DNA of 64,000 bases from Pseudomonas nunensis (GCF_024296925.1 NZ_CP101125.1:4156501-4220500), one strand, 5' to 3'; shown: positions 54,063-63,403, counted from the first letter of the stretch. Numbers and translations are program-made. Notes: generated from the sequence alone by a model not told the origin.

Positions 54063-55154
54063 TTAAAGCTGACCCAACACCGGCGTGCTCACACGCACAT
54101 CGGCGTTCTGCCCACGATGACGCAGCAGGTGATCCATCAGCACGATGGCCATCATCGCTTCGGCAATCGGCGTGGCACGGATGCCGACGCACGGGTCATG
54201 ACGACCCTTGGTGATCACGTCCACCGGGTTGCCATGGATGTCGATGGACCGGCCCGGCGTGGTGATGCTCGACGTCGGCTTCAATGCCAGATGCGCGACG
54301 ATTGGCTGACCCGAAGAGATCCCGCCAAGAATGCCGCCGGCATTGTTGCTGAGGAAACCGTCCGGGGTCATTTCATCGCGGTGTTCGGTGCCGCGCTGGG
54401 CGACGCTGGCGAAACCGGCGCCGATTTCCACGCCTTTCACCGCGTTGATGCTCATCAGCGCGTGGGCCAGTTCGGCATCGAGACGGTCGAAGATCGGCTC
54501 GCCGAGGCCCGGCATCACGCCTTCAGCGACCACGGTGATCTTCGCGCCGACCGAATCCTGGTCGCGACGCAACTGGTCCATATAGGCTTCCAGTTCCGGC
54601 ACCTTGTCCGGGTCGGGGCTGAAGAACGCGTTTTCTTCCACCGAATCCCAGGTCTTGAACGGGATTTCAATCGGGCCGAGCTGGCTCATGTAGCCACGAA
54701 TGACGATGCCCTGGCTGGCCAGGTATTTCTTCGCAATCGCTCCCGCCGCCACGCGCATCGCGGTTTCCCGCGCCGAGCTGCGACCGCCGCCACGGTAATC
54801 GCGCTCGCCGTATTTGTGGTGGTAGGTGTAGTCGGCGTGCGCCGGACGGAACAGATCCTTGATCGCCGAGTAGTCCTTGGACTTCTGGTCGGTGTTGCGG
54901 ATCAACAGGCCAATGGCGCAACCGGTGGTGCGGCCTTCGAACACACCGCTGAGGATTTCGACTTCGTCGGCTTCCTGGCGCTGGGTGGTGTGGCGGCTGG
55001 TGCCGGGTTTGCGGCGGTCAAGGTCACGCTGCAGATCCTCCAGGGAAATCTCCAGACCCGGCGGGCAGCCGTCGACAATGGCGACCAACGCCGGACCATG
55101 GCTTTCGCCTGCGGTGGTGACAGTGAACAGCTTGCCGTAGGTATTGCCGGACAT
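54063..55154 (-). CDS. aroC: Chorismate synthase
   Basis: The 363-residue enzyme makes chorismate using reduced FMN. Signatures: [36 protein letters not shown], and [28 protein letters not shown]. It is followed closely by the MFS and mtn genes, so transcription may continue through them. Chorismate also feeds pabB at 12.4 kb. Confidence 0.96.
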   Translation of the reverse strand: MSGNTYGKLFTVTTAGESHGPALVAIVDGCPPGLEISLEDLQRDLDRRKPGTSRHTTQRQEADEVEILSGVFEGRTTGCAIGLLIRNTDQKSKDYSAIKDLFRPAHADYTYHHKYGERDYRGGGRSSARETAMRVAAGAIAKKYLASQGIVIRGYMSQLGPIEIPFKTWDSVEENAFFSPDPDKVPELEAYMDQLRRDQDSVGAKITVVAEGVMPGLGEPIFDRLDAELAHALMSINAVKGVEIGAGFASVAQRGTEHRDEMTPDGFLSNNAGGILGGISSGQPIVAHLALKPTSSITTPGRSIDIHGNPVDVITKGRHDPCVGIRATPIAEAMMAIVLMDHLLRHRGQNADVRVSTPVLGQL

Positions 55155-55283
55155 GCGGGACGCTCCGTGAAATCGAACCTGAATACGTAATGCGCGCCAG
55201 TATACGCAGGCTATCCAAGTAGTTCATCCTCGAACCTTATGGGTGCCCGCGAGTCCAACCGGCACCTTATTGATGATGGCGTG

Positions 55284-56237
55284 ATGATGCTGCGAGTTCT
55301 AGCCTTGAGCCTTACCCTGTTTACCGGCTTCGTTCAGGCAACTGTCCTACAACGACCGATCAGTTTGGATACCGGCACCGGAGAACTTTTCGGTTCCTTG
55401 TTGCTGCCTAAATCCGACGCGCCAGTGCCGGTTGTCCTGATCATTTCCGGCTCCGGTCCTACGGATCGCGACGGAAACAACCCCGACGGCGGACGCAACG
55501 ACAGCCTCAAGCGCCTGGCCTGGGTGTTGGCCAAACACAACATCGCCAGCGTGCGCTACGACAAGCGCGGCGTGGCGGCGAGCCTGGCCGCGACCCCGGA
55601 CGAGCGCAATCTGTCGGTGGAAGCCTACGTCGCCGACGCCGAAGCCTGGAGCCAGAAGCTCAAGGCCGACCCGCGTTTCGGCAAACTGATTTTGCTGGGT
55701 CACAGCGAAGGCGCGCTGATTGCCACGCTGGCGGCGCCGAGCGTCGATGCGGCGGCAGTGATTTCCATGTCCGGCAGCGCCCGGCCGGTCGATCAAGTGC
55801 TGCGCCAGCAACTGAGCAACCGCCTGCCACCGCCGTTGATGCTGCGCAGCAATGAACTGCTCGACAGCCTCAAGGCCGGCCACACCGATGACAACGTGCC
55901 GCCGCAGTTGCAGGTGATTTTCCGTCCGAGCGTGCAGCCGTACCTGATTTCGCTGTTCCGCCAGGATCCGGCGGCCGCTTTCGCCAAACTGAAGATGCCG
56001 GCGCTGATCATCCAGGGCACCAGCGATATCCAGGTCGGCGTCGGCGACGCCAAGCTGCTGAAAGCCGCCAAACCGGACGCCGAACTGGCGGTGATCGAAG
56101 GCATGAACCACGTGATGCGCATCGTGCCCAACGATGTGAAGCGGCAATTGGCCTCCTACAAGGACCCGAATTTGCCACTGGCCGCCGAACTCGGCACGCG
56201 GATCCTCGGGTTTATTGACGGACTTCGCTCCAGTTAA
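55284..56237 (+). CDS. Exported alpha/beta hydrolase
   Basis: The 317-residue protein has a signal sequence (MMLRVLALSLTLFTGFVQA), an oxyanion motif ISGSGPTDRDGNN and the nucleophile elbow GHSEG with Ser141. The catalytic His lies in GMNHVMR near residue 275 and an acid in GTSDIQVG. It is likely a periplasmic esterase or peptidase; the substrate is unknown. ATG codons at 55284 and 55287 are both possible starts. Confidence 0.83.
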   Translation: MMLRVLALSLTLFTGFVQATVLQRPISLDTGTGELFGSLLLPKSDAPVPVVLIISGSGPTDRDGNNPDGGRNDSLKRLAWVLAKHNIASVRYDKRGVAASLAATPDERNLSVEAYVADAEAWSQKLKADPRFGKLILLGHSEGALIATLAAPSVDAAAVISMSGSARPVDQVLRQQLSNRLPPPLMLRSNELLDSLKAGHTDDNVPPQLQVIFRPSVQPYLISLFRQDPAAAFAKLKMPALIIQGTSDIQVGVGDAKLLKAAKPDAELAVIEGMNHVMRIVPNDVKRQLASYKDPNLPLAAELGTRILGFIDGLRSS

Positions 56238-56261
56238 GCGCTGTTTAAGCGCTGTTTGCCC

Positions 56262-56288
56262 TCCAGTCTTGAAAAAAACGGCCGATAA
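56262..56288 (+). promoter_or_regulatory. Possible FliA (sigma-28) promoter
   Basis: GCCGATAA (56281-56288) matches the flagellar-sigma -10 exactly. TCCAGTC (56262-56268), 12 bp upstream, matches five of seven bases of TCAAGTT. It lies 60 bp before the ATG of the coiled-coil membrane protein. Not tested. Confidence 0.4.
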
Positions 56289-56347
56289 GCCTTTGTCGCC
56301 AGCGCTATGACTGGCGGCAAGCAGCGCTTGGACAGGACCTCGCCGTT

Positions 56348-57139
56348 ATGACTGATACCCCGACTTCACCCGACACCACCGCTGAAAAAGACACACCGCC
56401 AGCGGTCGAGCTGCCGTGGGCGGACGTCCACGTCGAGCACCACAAGATGCTCCGTCTGGCGCCGCTGCAGACCGACCGCAACACCGGCGGACGGCCATTG
56501 CGTTTTGTCGAGTTCGGTTACGCCGAGCGCAACGACAAGCAGCGCAGCCTGATGCGCATGACCATTTCGCTGCCCGGCCAGCGGGTGCGCAAGGAACAGA
56601 ATCATCTGGACGTCTGGGTCGATCACGAAACCCGACGCGTGCATTTCGGCCCTGCCAGCGGTTTGCAGATTGAACCGATGAACCGTGGCATTGGGCGCTT
56701 CCTGGCCGCTCAAGGCATTACCTGGGCGAAAAAGCGCTGGCCCGCTTACACCGTCGACGGCAGCGACCTGAACAACAAGGATGCGCTGAACGAAGACACA
56801 CGCCTGCGTCGCGATCACTTTTTGCGCATGCATGGTTTTGATGTGGTGTACGCCGACGCCCAGCATTTGAAGGGCAGCGTCAAAGAGGTACAGGTCGGCG
56901 ACCTGTTGGCGGACTGGAATCGCGAAAAATTGCAACAGGTGGAAATTCTCGAAGCCGCGCAGATGTTGCAGCAGGCCGAGCAGAACCTGGCCGAGCAGGA
57001 AGTGAAGCTCAAGAAGCACGAAGAAAAGGTCAGCAAGTACAAGCGTGAAGACGCTGGGCTGCGCTTTACGATTACGTGCCTGGTGGCGTTTGCGGTGTTT
57101 CAGGCGGGGTTGTTGATCTGGATTGCTACACACCGGTAG
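56348..57139 (+). CDS. GNAT-like domain joined to a coiled coil and C-terminal membrane anchor
   Basis: A 263-residue protein. Residues 20-190 show features that recall the acetyltransferase fold (NRGIGRFLAAQGITWAKKRWP, then LRRDHFLRMHGFDVVYAD). Residues 195-240 are a charged coiled coil (EILEAAQMLQQAEQNLAEQ), and the last 25 are a membrane helix. The resemblance to GNAT is my reading of the pattern, not a confirmed match. The function is unknown. Confidence 0.6.
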   Translation: MTDTPTSPDTTAEKDTPPAVELPWADVHVEHHKMLRLAPLQTDRNTGGRPLRFVEFGYAERNDKQRSLMRMTISLPGQRVRKEQNHLDVWVDHETRRVHFGPASGLQIEPMNRGIGRFLAAQGITWAKKRWPAYTVDGSDLNNKDALNEDTRLRRDHFLRMHGFDVVYADAQHLKGSVKEVQVGDLLADWNREKLQQVEILEAAQMLQQAEQNLAEQEVKLKKHEEKVSKYKREDAGLRFTITCLVAFAVFQAGLLIWIATHR

Positions 57140-57141
57140 AT

Positions 57142-57235
57142 CAAAAGATCGCAGCCTCGTTTCACTCGACAGCTCCTACAGGGAATGTGGAAATCCTGTA
57201 GGAGCTGTCGAGTGAAACGAGGCTGCGATCTTTTG
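57142..57235. repeat. REP-type hairpin (GATCGCAGCCTCG / GACAGCTCCTACA family)
   Basis: Perfect arms of about 40 bp around a short loop, between convergent genes. Near copy of the element at 7109. Confidence 0.9.
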
Positions 57236-57245
57236 CTTTCGGGGG

Positions 57246-58154
57246 TCAGACGCGGGAAGCGAACAGCGCCTGATGATCGCGGCACTGCTCCGCCGTCAAC
57301 ATGAACACCCCATGCCCACCGCGCTCGAAATCGAGCCAGGCGAAGTCGACTTCCGGGTACAGCGACTCAACGTGAACCTGGCTGTTGCCCACTTCGACAA
57401 TCAGCAAACCCTTCTCGGTCAGGTGATTCGCCGCTTCGGCGAGCATCCGGCGCACCAGGTTCAAACCATCGTCACCGCAAGCCAGGCCCAGTTCCGGTTC
57501 GTGCTGGTATTCGTCCGGCATGTCGGCGAAATCTTCCGCATCGACGTAGGGCGGGTTCGACACGATCAAGTCGAAACGTTGACCCGGCAAGCCATCAAAG
57601 CCATCGCCCTGAACCGTGTACACCCGCTCATCAACGCCATGGCGCTCGATGTTCTGGTTGGCCACCTCCAGCGCTTCGAACGACAGATCGGCCAGCACCA
57701 CTTCGGCGTTCTGGAACTCATAGGCACAGGCGATGCCGATGCAGCCGGAACCGGTGCACAGGTCGAGAATCCGCGCAGGATCGTTGCCCAGCCACGGCGC
57801 AAAGCGCTTTTCGATCAACTCGCCAATCGGCGAACGCGGGATCAGCACGCGCTCATCGACAATGAACGACATGCCGCAGAACCACGCCTCGCCCAACAGG
57901 TAAGCGGTAGGAATGCGTTCCTCGATGCGACGCTTGAGCAGGCGTTGCAGATTGACCAGCTCATCCTCTTCCAGATTGCAGTCCAGATAGCTGTCGGCAA
58001 TTTCCCACGGCAGGTGCAGCGCACCCAATACCAGTTGACGGGCTTCATCCCAGGCGTTGTCGGTCCCATGGCCGAAAAACAGATCCTCCCCATGGAAACG
58101 GCTGACGGCCCAACGGATATGGTCACGCAGGGTACGAAGGCGGGAAGTGATCAC
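57246..58154 (-). CDS. prmB: Ribosomal protein L3 glutamine methyltransferase PrmB
   Basis: A 302-residue HemK-type methyltransferase with [16 protein letters not shown] for AdoMet and the catalytic SNPPY. PrmB methylates the glutamine of ribosomal protein L3. The start is GTG at 58154, with GGAG eight bases upstream; the longer frame upstream has a hydrophobic stretch and is not the family start. Confidence 0.93.
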   Translation of the reverse strand: MITSRLRTLRDHIRWAVSRFHGEDLFFGHGTDNAWDEARQLVLGALHLPWEIADSYLDCNLEEDELVNLQRLLKRRIEERIPTAYLLGEAWFCGMSFIVDERVLIPRSPIGELIEKRFAPWLGNDPARILDLCTGSGCIGIACAYEFQNAEVVLADLSFEALEVANQNIERHGVDERVYTVQGDGFDGLPGQRFDLIVSNPPYVDAEDFADMPDEYQHEPELGLACGDDGLNLVRRMLAEAANHLTEKGLLIVEVGNSQVHVESLYPEVDFAWLDFERGGHGVFMLTAEQCRDHQALFASRV

Positions 58155-58407
58155 AGCGGCGACTCCAAATAAAACGACGGGCAGAAAAACGACTGGCAAT
58201 TCTAACAGCCAAAACGCGCCACGACGACGCAGGAAAAACACCGGATCAGATGTAGGACTTATCCATTTTTCTGCCTGGCTATTGAACAGAATGACCATCT
58301 TGACAAGGCTGCAAGCCAGCAACGACGGTGCCTACGATGGTAGCGATTCACAGAACCGCTCAGCCAGAGGACAATGTCGCAAAAGCCCCACTCCAAGGAG
58401 CCCCAGA

Positions 58408-58998
58408 ATGTCCGTTCCAAAAACGATGTTTCAACTCAGCGGTCGCGGTTACGCGGCGGCCAATCTGAGCCATGCGACCGTGGTCATCATCGATGCCCAG
58501 AAAGAATACCTCAGCGGCCCGCTGGCCCTGAGCGGCATGGATGCTGCCGTCGCGAACATCAAACAAGTGGTGGCCGCTGCCCGTGCAGCCGGTCGGCCGA
58601 TTGTGCATGTGCGTCACCTCGGCACCGTCGGCGGGCTGTTCGATCCACAGGGCGAGCGCGGGGAATTCATCCCGGGCCTGGAGCCACAGGGCGACGAAAC
58701 CATTATCGGCAAGCTGCTGCCCAGCGCGTTCCACGGCACCACGCTGTATGATCGCTTGCAGGAACTCGGCTCCCTGGACCTGATCGTCTGCGGTTTCATG
58801 AGTCACTCCAGCGTCAGCACCACCGTGCGCGCCGCGAAGAACCTGGGTTTTCGTTGCACCCTGGTGGAAGATGCCTGTGCGACCCGCGACCTGCCTTACA
58901 AGGGCGGCGTGCTCAGCGCCGAGCATGTTCAGCAGACCGAAATGGCGATTATGGCGGACAACTTCGCCACCCTCGCCCTGACCCACGATCTGATCTGA
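58408..58998 (+). CDS. Isochorismatase-fold protein with serine in place of the catalytic cysteine
   Basis: A 196-residue protein with the isochorismatase-like Asp29 (VVIIDAQKEYL) and Lys102 (IIGKLLPSAF). The position of the nucleophilic Cys in cysteine hydrolases (usually GxMTHMCV) reads GFMSHSSV, with Ser135. It may therefore work like the isochorismatases, which need no cysteine, or have altered chemistry. AAGGAG precedes the ATG. Confidence 0.8.
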   Translation: MSVPKTMFQLSGRGYAAANLSHATVVIIDAQKEYLSGPLALSGMDAAVANIKQVVAAARAAGRPIVHVRHLGTVGGLFDPQGERGEFIPGLEPQGDETIIGKLLPSAFHGTTLYDRLQELGSLDLIVCGFMSHSSVSTTVRAAKNLGFRCTLVEDACATRDLPYKGGVLSAEHVQQTEMAIMADNFATLALTHDLI

Positions 58999-59129
58999 TC
59001 GACTTCAGATGAGCGGTTGATGCCGCCGCTCATCCGCAAAAGCCTATCATTTGCTGCAATTGCCTTAGCCTCAGGAACATCCCGGTCAACTCCCGGTCGA
59101 AGGGCCGATACCCATTGAGGAAGGTCGGA

Positions 59130-59450
59130 ATGAAGTTATCCGATGGTTTTGATGCACGCCGCTTGCGGCCCAAAGGCCAAAGCAACTGGCGTTTTCGAAT
59201 CGGCGCAGCCATTGCAGCCCTGCTGGCGATGCTCGGCGTATTGATGACGCTGGCCGGTGTCGGCAGCCTGCTCGGCCACGCGCCCGCCATGGGCGAGCTG
59301 AATACCAACAAGGTCGGTTCGGCAGTGATTCTGGTGATTGGCCTGTTCGTTCTGTACATCGGTGTGTGGCTGTGGCGTCGCTGCCGTCGCCGTTCGCGCC
59401 AATCGCAAGCGCTGAACATGGCCCCGCATTTGATGAAAAAACACGACTGA
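59130..59450 (+). CDS. Small membrane protein, 106 residues
   Basis: Two membrane helices (about residues 24-48 and 63-83), a basic N-terminus and a very basic tail (RRCRRRSRQSQ). ATG at 59130 with a good GAGGAAGG site. No family was recognised. Confidence 0.65.
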   Translation: MKLSDGFDARRLRPKGQSNWRFRIGAAIAALLAMLGVLMTLAGVGSLLGHAPAMGELNTNKVGSAVILVIGLFVLYIGVWLWRRCRRRSRQSQALNMAPHLMKKHD

Positions 59451-59537
59451 ATCCAGGGCCCGGCGTTGCGCCGGGCGCCAATTGTTATGGATAGCGTCTC
59501 GACTTGGGTAAACTGGCCGCCCTTCGCGGAGGCTGAC

Positions 59538-60095
59538 ATGCAAGACGACGATTTTTCCCTGTTCAAAAGTGCGATCCAAGGCGTCAAGCCGATCAAGCAC
59601 GATCGCGCCGAAACCGGCAAACCCAAAGCTGACCGCGCGCAGATCGCCAAGCTGCGTCAAGCCGCCACCGTGCGCACCGATGCCACCACCGTTGACGGGT
59701 TGTCCGATCAGTTTGTGATTGATGTCGGCCCGGAAGACGAGTTGATGTGGGCCCGCGACGGCGTCCAGGAAAGCCAGATCCGCAAACTCAAGATTGGTCA
59801 GATCCCGTTCGAAGGCAGCCTCGACCTGCACGGCATGAACGTGGAAAAGGCTCGGGAAACCCTCTGGGCGTTTCTCGCCGAAGCGACCAAATTCGAAATC
59901 CGCTGCGTGCGCGTCACCCACGGCAAGGCAGTACGCCTGGACGGCAAGCGGCCGATGATCAAAAGTCATGTCAACACCTGGCTGCGCCAACATTCACAGG
60001 TGCTCGGTTTTACCTCCTGCCAACCGAAACACGGCGGCGCCGGAGCGGTTTATGTGATGCTCAAACGCACCATGATGGAAGGTCGCGACGACTAA
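59538..60095 (+). CDS. Smr-domain protein
   Basis: A 185-residue protein with a C-terminal Smr (MutS2-like) domain. [14 protein letters not shown] and RVTHGKA hold the LDxHG and HGxG-type motifs expected for a nicking or RNA-cleaving domain. The N-terminal 75 residues are charged and linker-like. It resembles E. coli SmrA/SmrB (YfcN), which act on colliding ribosomes or DNA; which role applies here is open. folE follows 77 bp downstream. Confidence 0.87.
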   Translation: MQDDDFSLFKSAIQGVKPIKHDRAETGKPKADRAQIAKLRQAATVRTDATTVDGLSDQFVIDVGPEDELMWARDGVQESQIRKLKIGQIPFEGSLDLHGMNVEKARETLWAFLAEATKFEIRCVRVTHGKAVRLDGKRPMIKSHVNTWLRQHSQVLGFTSCQPKHGGAGAVYVMLKRTMMEGRDD

Positions 60096-60172
60096 AGCTG
60101 TCGCGCCACGCTTGCAGCGCCGTGTCCGCCACCGTACCCTTGCCCTTTGCGAAAAATCCCACAGGTAGTTTC

Positions 60173-60718
60173 ATGTCCCTGGAACAGAATTACACCGCGA
60201 TTCTCGGCCAATTGGGCGAGGACGTCTCCCGCGAGGGCCTGCTCGACACGCCAAAACGTGCCGCCAAAGCCATGCAGTACCTCTGCCGCGGTTATGAACA
60301 GACGCTGGAAGAAGTCACCAACGGTGCCTTGTTCAGCTCCGACAACAGCGAAATGGTGCTGGTCAAGGACATCGAGCTCTACTCGTTGTGCGAACACCAC
60401 CTGCTGCCGTTCATCGGCAAGGCCCACGTCGCCTACATCCCGAGCGGCAAGGTATTGGGGCTGTCGAAAGTCGCGCGGATCGTCGATATGTACGCCCGCC
60501 GCCTGCAGATCCAGGAAAACCTCAGCCGCCAGATCGCCGATGCGGTCCAGCAAGTCACCGGCGCCCTGGGCGTTGCGGTGGTGATCGAGGCCAAGCACAT
60601 GTGCATGATGATGCGCGGTGTCGAGAAGCAGAATTCGTCGATGATCACTTCGGTGATGCTCGGTGAGTTCCGCGAAAACGCAGCGACTCGCAGCGAGTTT
60701 CTCAGCCTGATCAAGTAA
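60173..60718 (+). CDS. folE: GTP cyclohydrolase I FolE
   Basis: A 181-residue enzyme that converts GTP to dihydroneopterin triphosphate for folate. The zinc-binding [10 protein letters not shown] and [10 protein letters not shown] segments and the C-terminal fold are intact. A good terminator follows. Confidence 0.95.
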   Translation: MSLEQNYTAILGQLGEDVSREGLLDTPKRAAKAMQYLCRGYEQTLEEVTNGALFSSDNSEMVLVKDIELYSLCEHHLLPFIGKAHVAYIPSGKVLGLSKVARIVDMYARRLQIQENLSRQIADAVQQVTGALGVAVVIEAKHMCMMMRGVEKQNSSMITSVMLGEFRENAATRSEFLSLIK

Positions 60719-60732
60719 TTCGCGTCACGAAG

Positions 60733-60761
60733 AAAACCGGCATTCATCGCCGGTTTTTTTT
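60733..60761 (+). terminator. Rho-independent terminator after folE
   Basis: AAAACCGGC and GCCGGTTTT pair around a 7-base loop, followed by a T-run, 15 bp after the folE stop. Confidence 0.9.
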
Positions 60762-60822
60762 CGCCTGTGAAAAATCAGGTAAGCTGCGCGCCTTTCACAA
60801 TTCCCACCGTGAGGCTTTCAAC

Positions 60823-61194
60823 GTGTTCGTAAAAGCGCTTCGTGTCGGCCTTGGCCAACTGATCATCTTCATCGACTTCATCACCCGCCCGGGCAAGAAA
60901 CAGCGCCCGGCCGAGGCTCAGGCTCAGGTCAACTCCGCCGCCAAGGACCTGACCCTGTATCAGTTCCACGCCTGCCCGTTCTGCGTGAAAACCCGCCGGA
61001 CCCTGCGCCGCTTGAACGTGCCGGTGGCGTTGCGCGATGCGAAGAACAATGAACAGGATCGCCAGACCCTGCTGGACCAGGGCGGCAAGATCAAAGTGCC
61101 GTGCCTGCGGATTGAAGAGAATGGCCAGACCACGTGGATGTATGAGTCCAAGGTGATTATTGATTATCTGGATAAGCGGTTTGCGGCGGTTTGA
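60823..61194 (+). CDS. Glutaredoxin-like protein with N-terminal extension
   Basis: A 123-residue protein with a hydrophobic N-terminal helix (residues 5-22) and a thioredoxin-fold domain with active-site CPFC (Cys51, Cys54) and the cis-proline loop IKVPCL. The N-terminal helix may anchor it in the membrane. The likely start is GTG at 60823 with GAGG upstream; no ATG is nearby. Confidence 0.82.
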   Translation: MFVKALRVGLGQLIIFIDFITRPGKKQRPAEAQAQVNSAAKDLTLYQFHACPFCVKTRRTLRRLNVPVALRDAKNNEQDRQTLLDQGGKIKVPCLRIEENGQTTWMYESKVIIDYLDKRFAAV

Positions 61195-61220
61195 TGGGTT
61201 TGCGGTGCTCTGACTGACGC

Positions 61221-61305
61221 CTTCGCGAGCAAGCCCGCTCCCACAGGTGACCGAGTTCCTTCAGGTGAAACGCGGTCGAATGTGGGAGCGGGCTTGCTCG
61301 CGAAG
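61221..61305. repeat. REPIN, copy with a shared loop (see 63106)
   Basis: CTTCGCGAGCAAGCCCGCTC and complement around a 35-bp loop that is nearly identical to that of the element at 63106. It lies between convergent genes. Confidence 0.9.
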
Positions 61306-61330
61306 AGGTACGCCACAACATCCAGACAAA

Positions 61331-61358
61331 AATAAACCGGCCCTCGCGCCGGTTTATT
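61331..61358 (-). terminator. Terminator of the aminotransferase gene
   Basis: AATAAACCGG and CCGGTTTATT pair around an 8-base loop, 17 bp after the stop on the minus strand; T-rich on both sides. Confidence 0.8.
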
Positions 61359-61374
61359 CATTTCTACCCTCCCC

Positions 61375-62541
61375 TCAAGCCGCTTCCGCCACCAGCGCCT
61401 GCCTGACCACCGCCGCCAACCGCTTCAACCCTTCATCCAACCGCGCCGGATCAATGTGACTGAAATTCAGCCGCAGATGCCCAGGATGATTGTCCGGGTC
61501 CGGAAAGAATGGCTCCCCCGGCATAAACGCCACATCCGCCGCCAACGCAGCCTTGAGCAAGGTTCGAGTATCCAGCGGTTGCTTGAGTGTCAGCCAGAAA
61601 AACAGCCCGCCTTGCGGCACGTTCCAGTCCGCCAGATCGGAGAAATGGGTTTCCAGTGCTGACTGGAAAGCATCCCGGCGCACCCGATAGAAGTCCCGCA
61701 ATTCGCTGAGGTGCTGCTGGAATTTCTCGGTGCCGATCCATTGCAGCGCCTGCCACTGCCCTACTCGATTGGTGTGCAGATCCGCCGATTGCTTGAGTTT
61801 CAACAAGTGTGGGAACAGGTCCGGGCTGGCGATCAGGTAACCGACCCGCAGCCCTGGCAACAGGGTTTTGGACACGGTGCCGGTGTAGATCCAACTGGCC
61901 TTTTTCAAGCGACTGACAATCGGTGTGGCACTGCCGCCGTCGAAGGTTAGCTCGCGGTACGGTTCGTCTTCGATCAGCGTGACACCGAATTCGTCCAGCA
62001 ACGCCGCCACCGCATCGCGCTTGGCTTCGCTGTAGCGCACTGCCGACGGGTTCTGGAAGGTCGGGATCAGGTAGATGAAGGCGGGTTTGTGCTGTTCCAG
62101 GCGCGCCCGCAACTGAGGCAGGTTCGGGCCGTCGGCTTCCTGCGGGACGGTGATGCAGTCGGCGCCGAACAGCTGGAAAATCTGCAACGCCGCCAGATAG
62201 GTCGGCGCTTCGAGCAGGATCTCGGTGCCTTTGTCGATGTAGAGCTTGGCCGCCAGATCGAGAGTTTGCTGGGAGCCGCTGACCACCAGCACCTGACTTG
62301 CCTCGCACGGCACACCTAACGCTCGCGCTTCGGCAGCGAGGGCTTCGCGCAACGCAGGCTCACCTTCGCTCATGCCGTATTGGCCCATGGACAACGGCAT
62401 GTCGGCCCATTCGACTTTCGGCAGCATGGCTTCGGCCGGCAAGCCGCCAGCGAACGACATCACCTCCGGGCGCTGGGCTGCGGCGAGGATTTCACGGATC
62501 AAAGAACTTTTAAGGCGCGAGACACGTTCGGAAAAAGCCAT
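61375..62541 (-). CDS. PLP-dependent aminotransferase (2-aminoadipate/aromatic-type, fold I)
   Basis: A 388-residue enzyme beginning MAFSERVSRLKSSLIREILAAAQRP. The PLP lysine lies in GTVSKTLLPGLRVGY, with DEPYREL and PTFQNPSA upstream. It is of the MocR-related class without a DNA-binding domain, close to 2-aminoadipate or valine-pyruvate-type transaminases. It is divergent from the MarR gene at 62623, which may control it. Confidence 0.85.
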   Translation of the reverse strand: MAFSERVSRLKSSLIREILAAAQRPEVMSFAGGLPAEAMLPKVEWADMPLSMGQYGMSEGEPALREALAAEARALGVPCEASQVLVVSGSQQTLDLAAKLYIDKGTEILLEAPTYLAALQIFQLFGADCITVPQEADGPNLPQLRARLEQHKPAFIYLIPTFQNPSAVRYSEAKRDAVAALLDEFGVTLIEDEPYRELTFDGGSATPIVSRLKKASWIYTGTVSKTLLPGLRVGYLIASPDLFPHLLKLKQSADLHTNRVGQWQALQWIGTEKFQQHLSELRDFYRVRRDAFQSALETHFSDLADWNVPQGGLFFWLTLKQPLDTRTLLKAALAADVAFMPGEPFFPDPDNHPGHLRLNFSHIDPARLDEGLKRLAAVVRQALVAEAA

Positions 62542-62622
62542 GGGGTCACCGGTAGCGAGGCCTGAGGAAAATGAGTCAAACTGGTTGACCGAAATTACGA
62601 CAGCTTGAGCGGATACGTCAAT

Positions 62623-63069
62623 ATGCTTGACCTTAAAAACCCAACGACCCAGCAACACGCCATGGAAGCGTTTTTCTTCGGCTACCAGGCGTTCACCGCC
62701 AAGGCTGACGAAATGCTTGAACGTCGAGGCTTGAGTCGGGTGCATCAACGCATCGTGTTTTTCATCGCCCGCTACCCGAACCTGAGCGTGAAGGAATTGC
62801 TCGCGCTGCTAGGCGTGACCAAGCAGGCGCTGAACATGCCGTTGCGGCAATTGGTGGAAATGCATCTGGTGGAGAGCGTGGCGTCCGAGGCCGACAAGCG
62901 TAAGCGGCTGCTGGAGTTGACCGAGGATGGCGCGCGGTTCGAGCAGTCATTGCGGCGTGAGCAGGTGAAATTGCTGGAGCGGGTGTTTGCCGAGGCTGGG
63001 GAAGCGGCGGTGGATGGGTGGTTGGCGGTGAATCTGGCGTTGGGGAAAAGCCAAGTGACCGCGGACTAA
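62623..63069 (+). CDS. MarR-family transcriptional regulator
   Basis: A 148-residue winged-helix protein: GLSRVHQRIVFFIARYPNLSVKELLALLGVTKQALNMPLRQLVEMHLVE is the DNA-binding part, and the wing has the ADKRKRLLELT basic stretch. The ATG at 62623 is preferred over a TTG six codons earlier. The 81-bp gap to the divergent aminotransferase probably holds shared control sites. Confidence 0.88.
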   Translation: MLDLKNPTTQQHAMEAFFFGYQAFTAKADEMLERRGLSRVHQRIVFFIARYPNLSVKELLALLGVTKQALNMPLRQLVEMHLVESVASEADKRKRLLELTEDGARFEQSLRREQVKLLERVFAEAGEAAVDGWLAVNLALGKSQVTAD

Positions 63070-63105
63070 GCGGACTGTCTGTTGGATTTTTATGAATTGA
63101 TCTGG

Positions 63106-63195
63106 CGCCTTCGCGAGCAAGCCCGCTCCCACAGGTGATCGGGTTCCTTCAGGGGAATGCGGTCGAGTGTGGGAGCGGGCTTGCTCGCGAAGGCG
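63106..63195. repeat. REPIN, near-copy of the element at 61221
   Basis: Arms and loop match those at 61221-61305 except for a few substitutions and one indel, in the same orientation. The pair flanks the aminotransferase/MarR genes. Confidence 0.9.
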
Positions 63196-63263
63196 TCCCT
63201 CCAGGCGATATATCCCTATCGCCAGACTTTTCGTCGACAAAATCAAAAACATTATTTGCTTTA

Positions 63264-63275
63264 TTTGTATACAAA
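63264..63275. promoter_or_regulatory. Putative operator TTTGTATACAAA upstream of the NCS2 permease
   Basis: A perfect 12-bp palindrome containing TTGTATACAA, about 130 bp before the permease start. The same 10-mer is upstream of the NCS1 permease at 15761. Confidence 0.5.
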
Positions 63276-63403
63276 AGCATAATCCACTTCGTGCGAGTTC
63301 CTGACCAAGAGGTCAACAAATTCGCAAGTGCCTCAAAGGGCCGCTGCCACCCTCATGGGTCCGGCCCTGGAAATAAAAATAAAACTCTTGAGGAGTACTC
63401 GCT

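Noticed and set aside
56235..56256. Tandem TTAAGCGCTGT repeat as an operator
   Set aside because: The first copy overlaps the stop codon of the upstream gene; with only two copies of an 11-mer, chance duplication cannot be excluded.
57246..58322. 358-residue version of PrmB with an N-terminal membrane stretch
   Set aside because: GTG at 58154 has a well-placed GGAG and matches family length; the extra region is upstream DNA.
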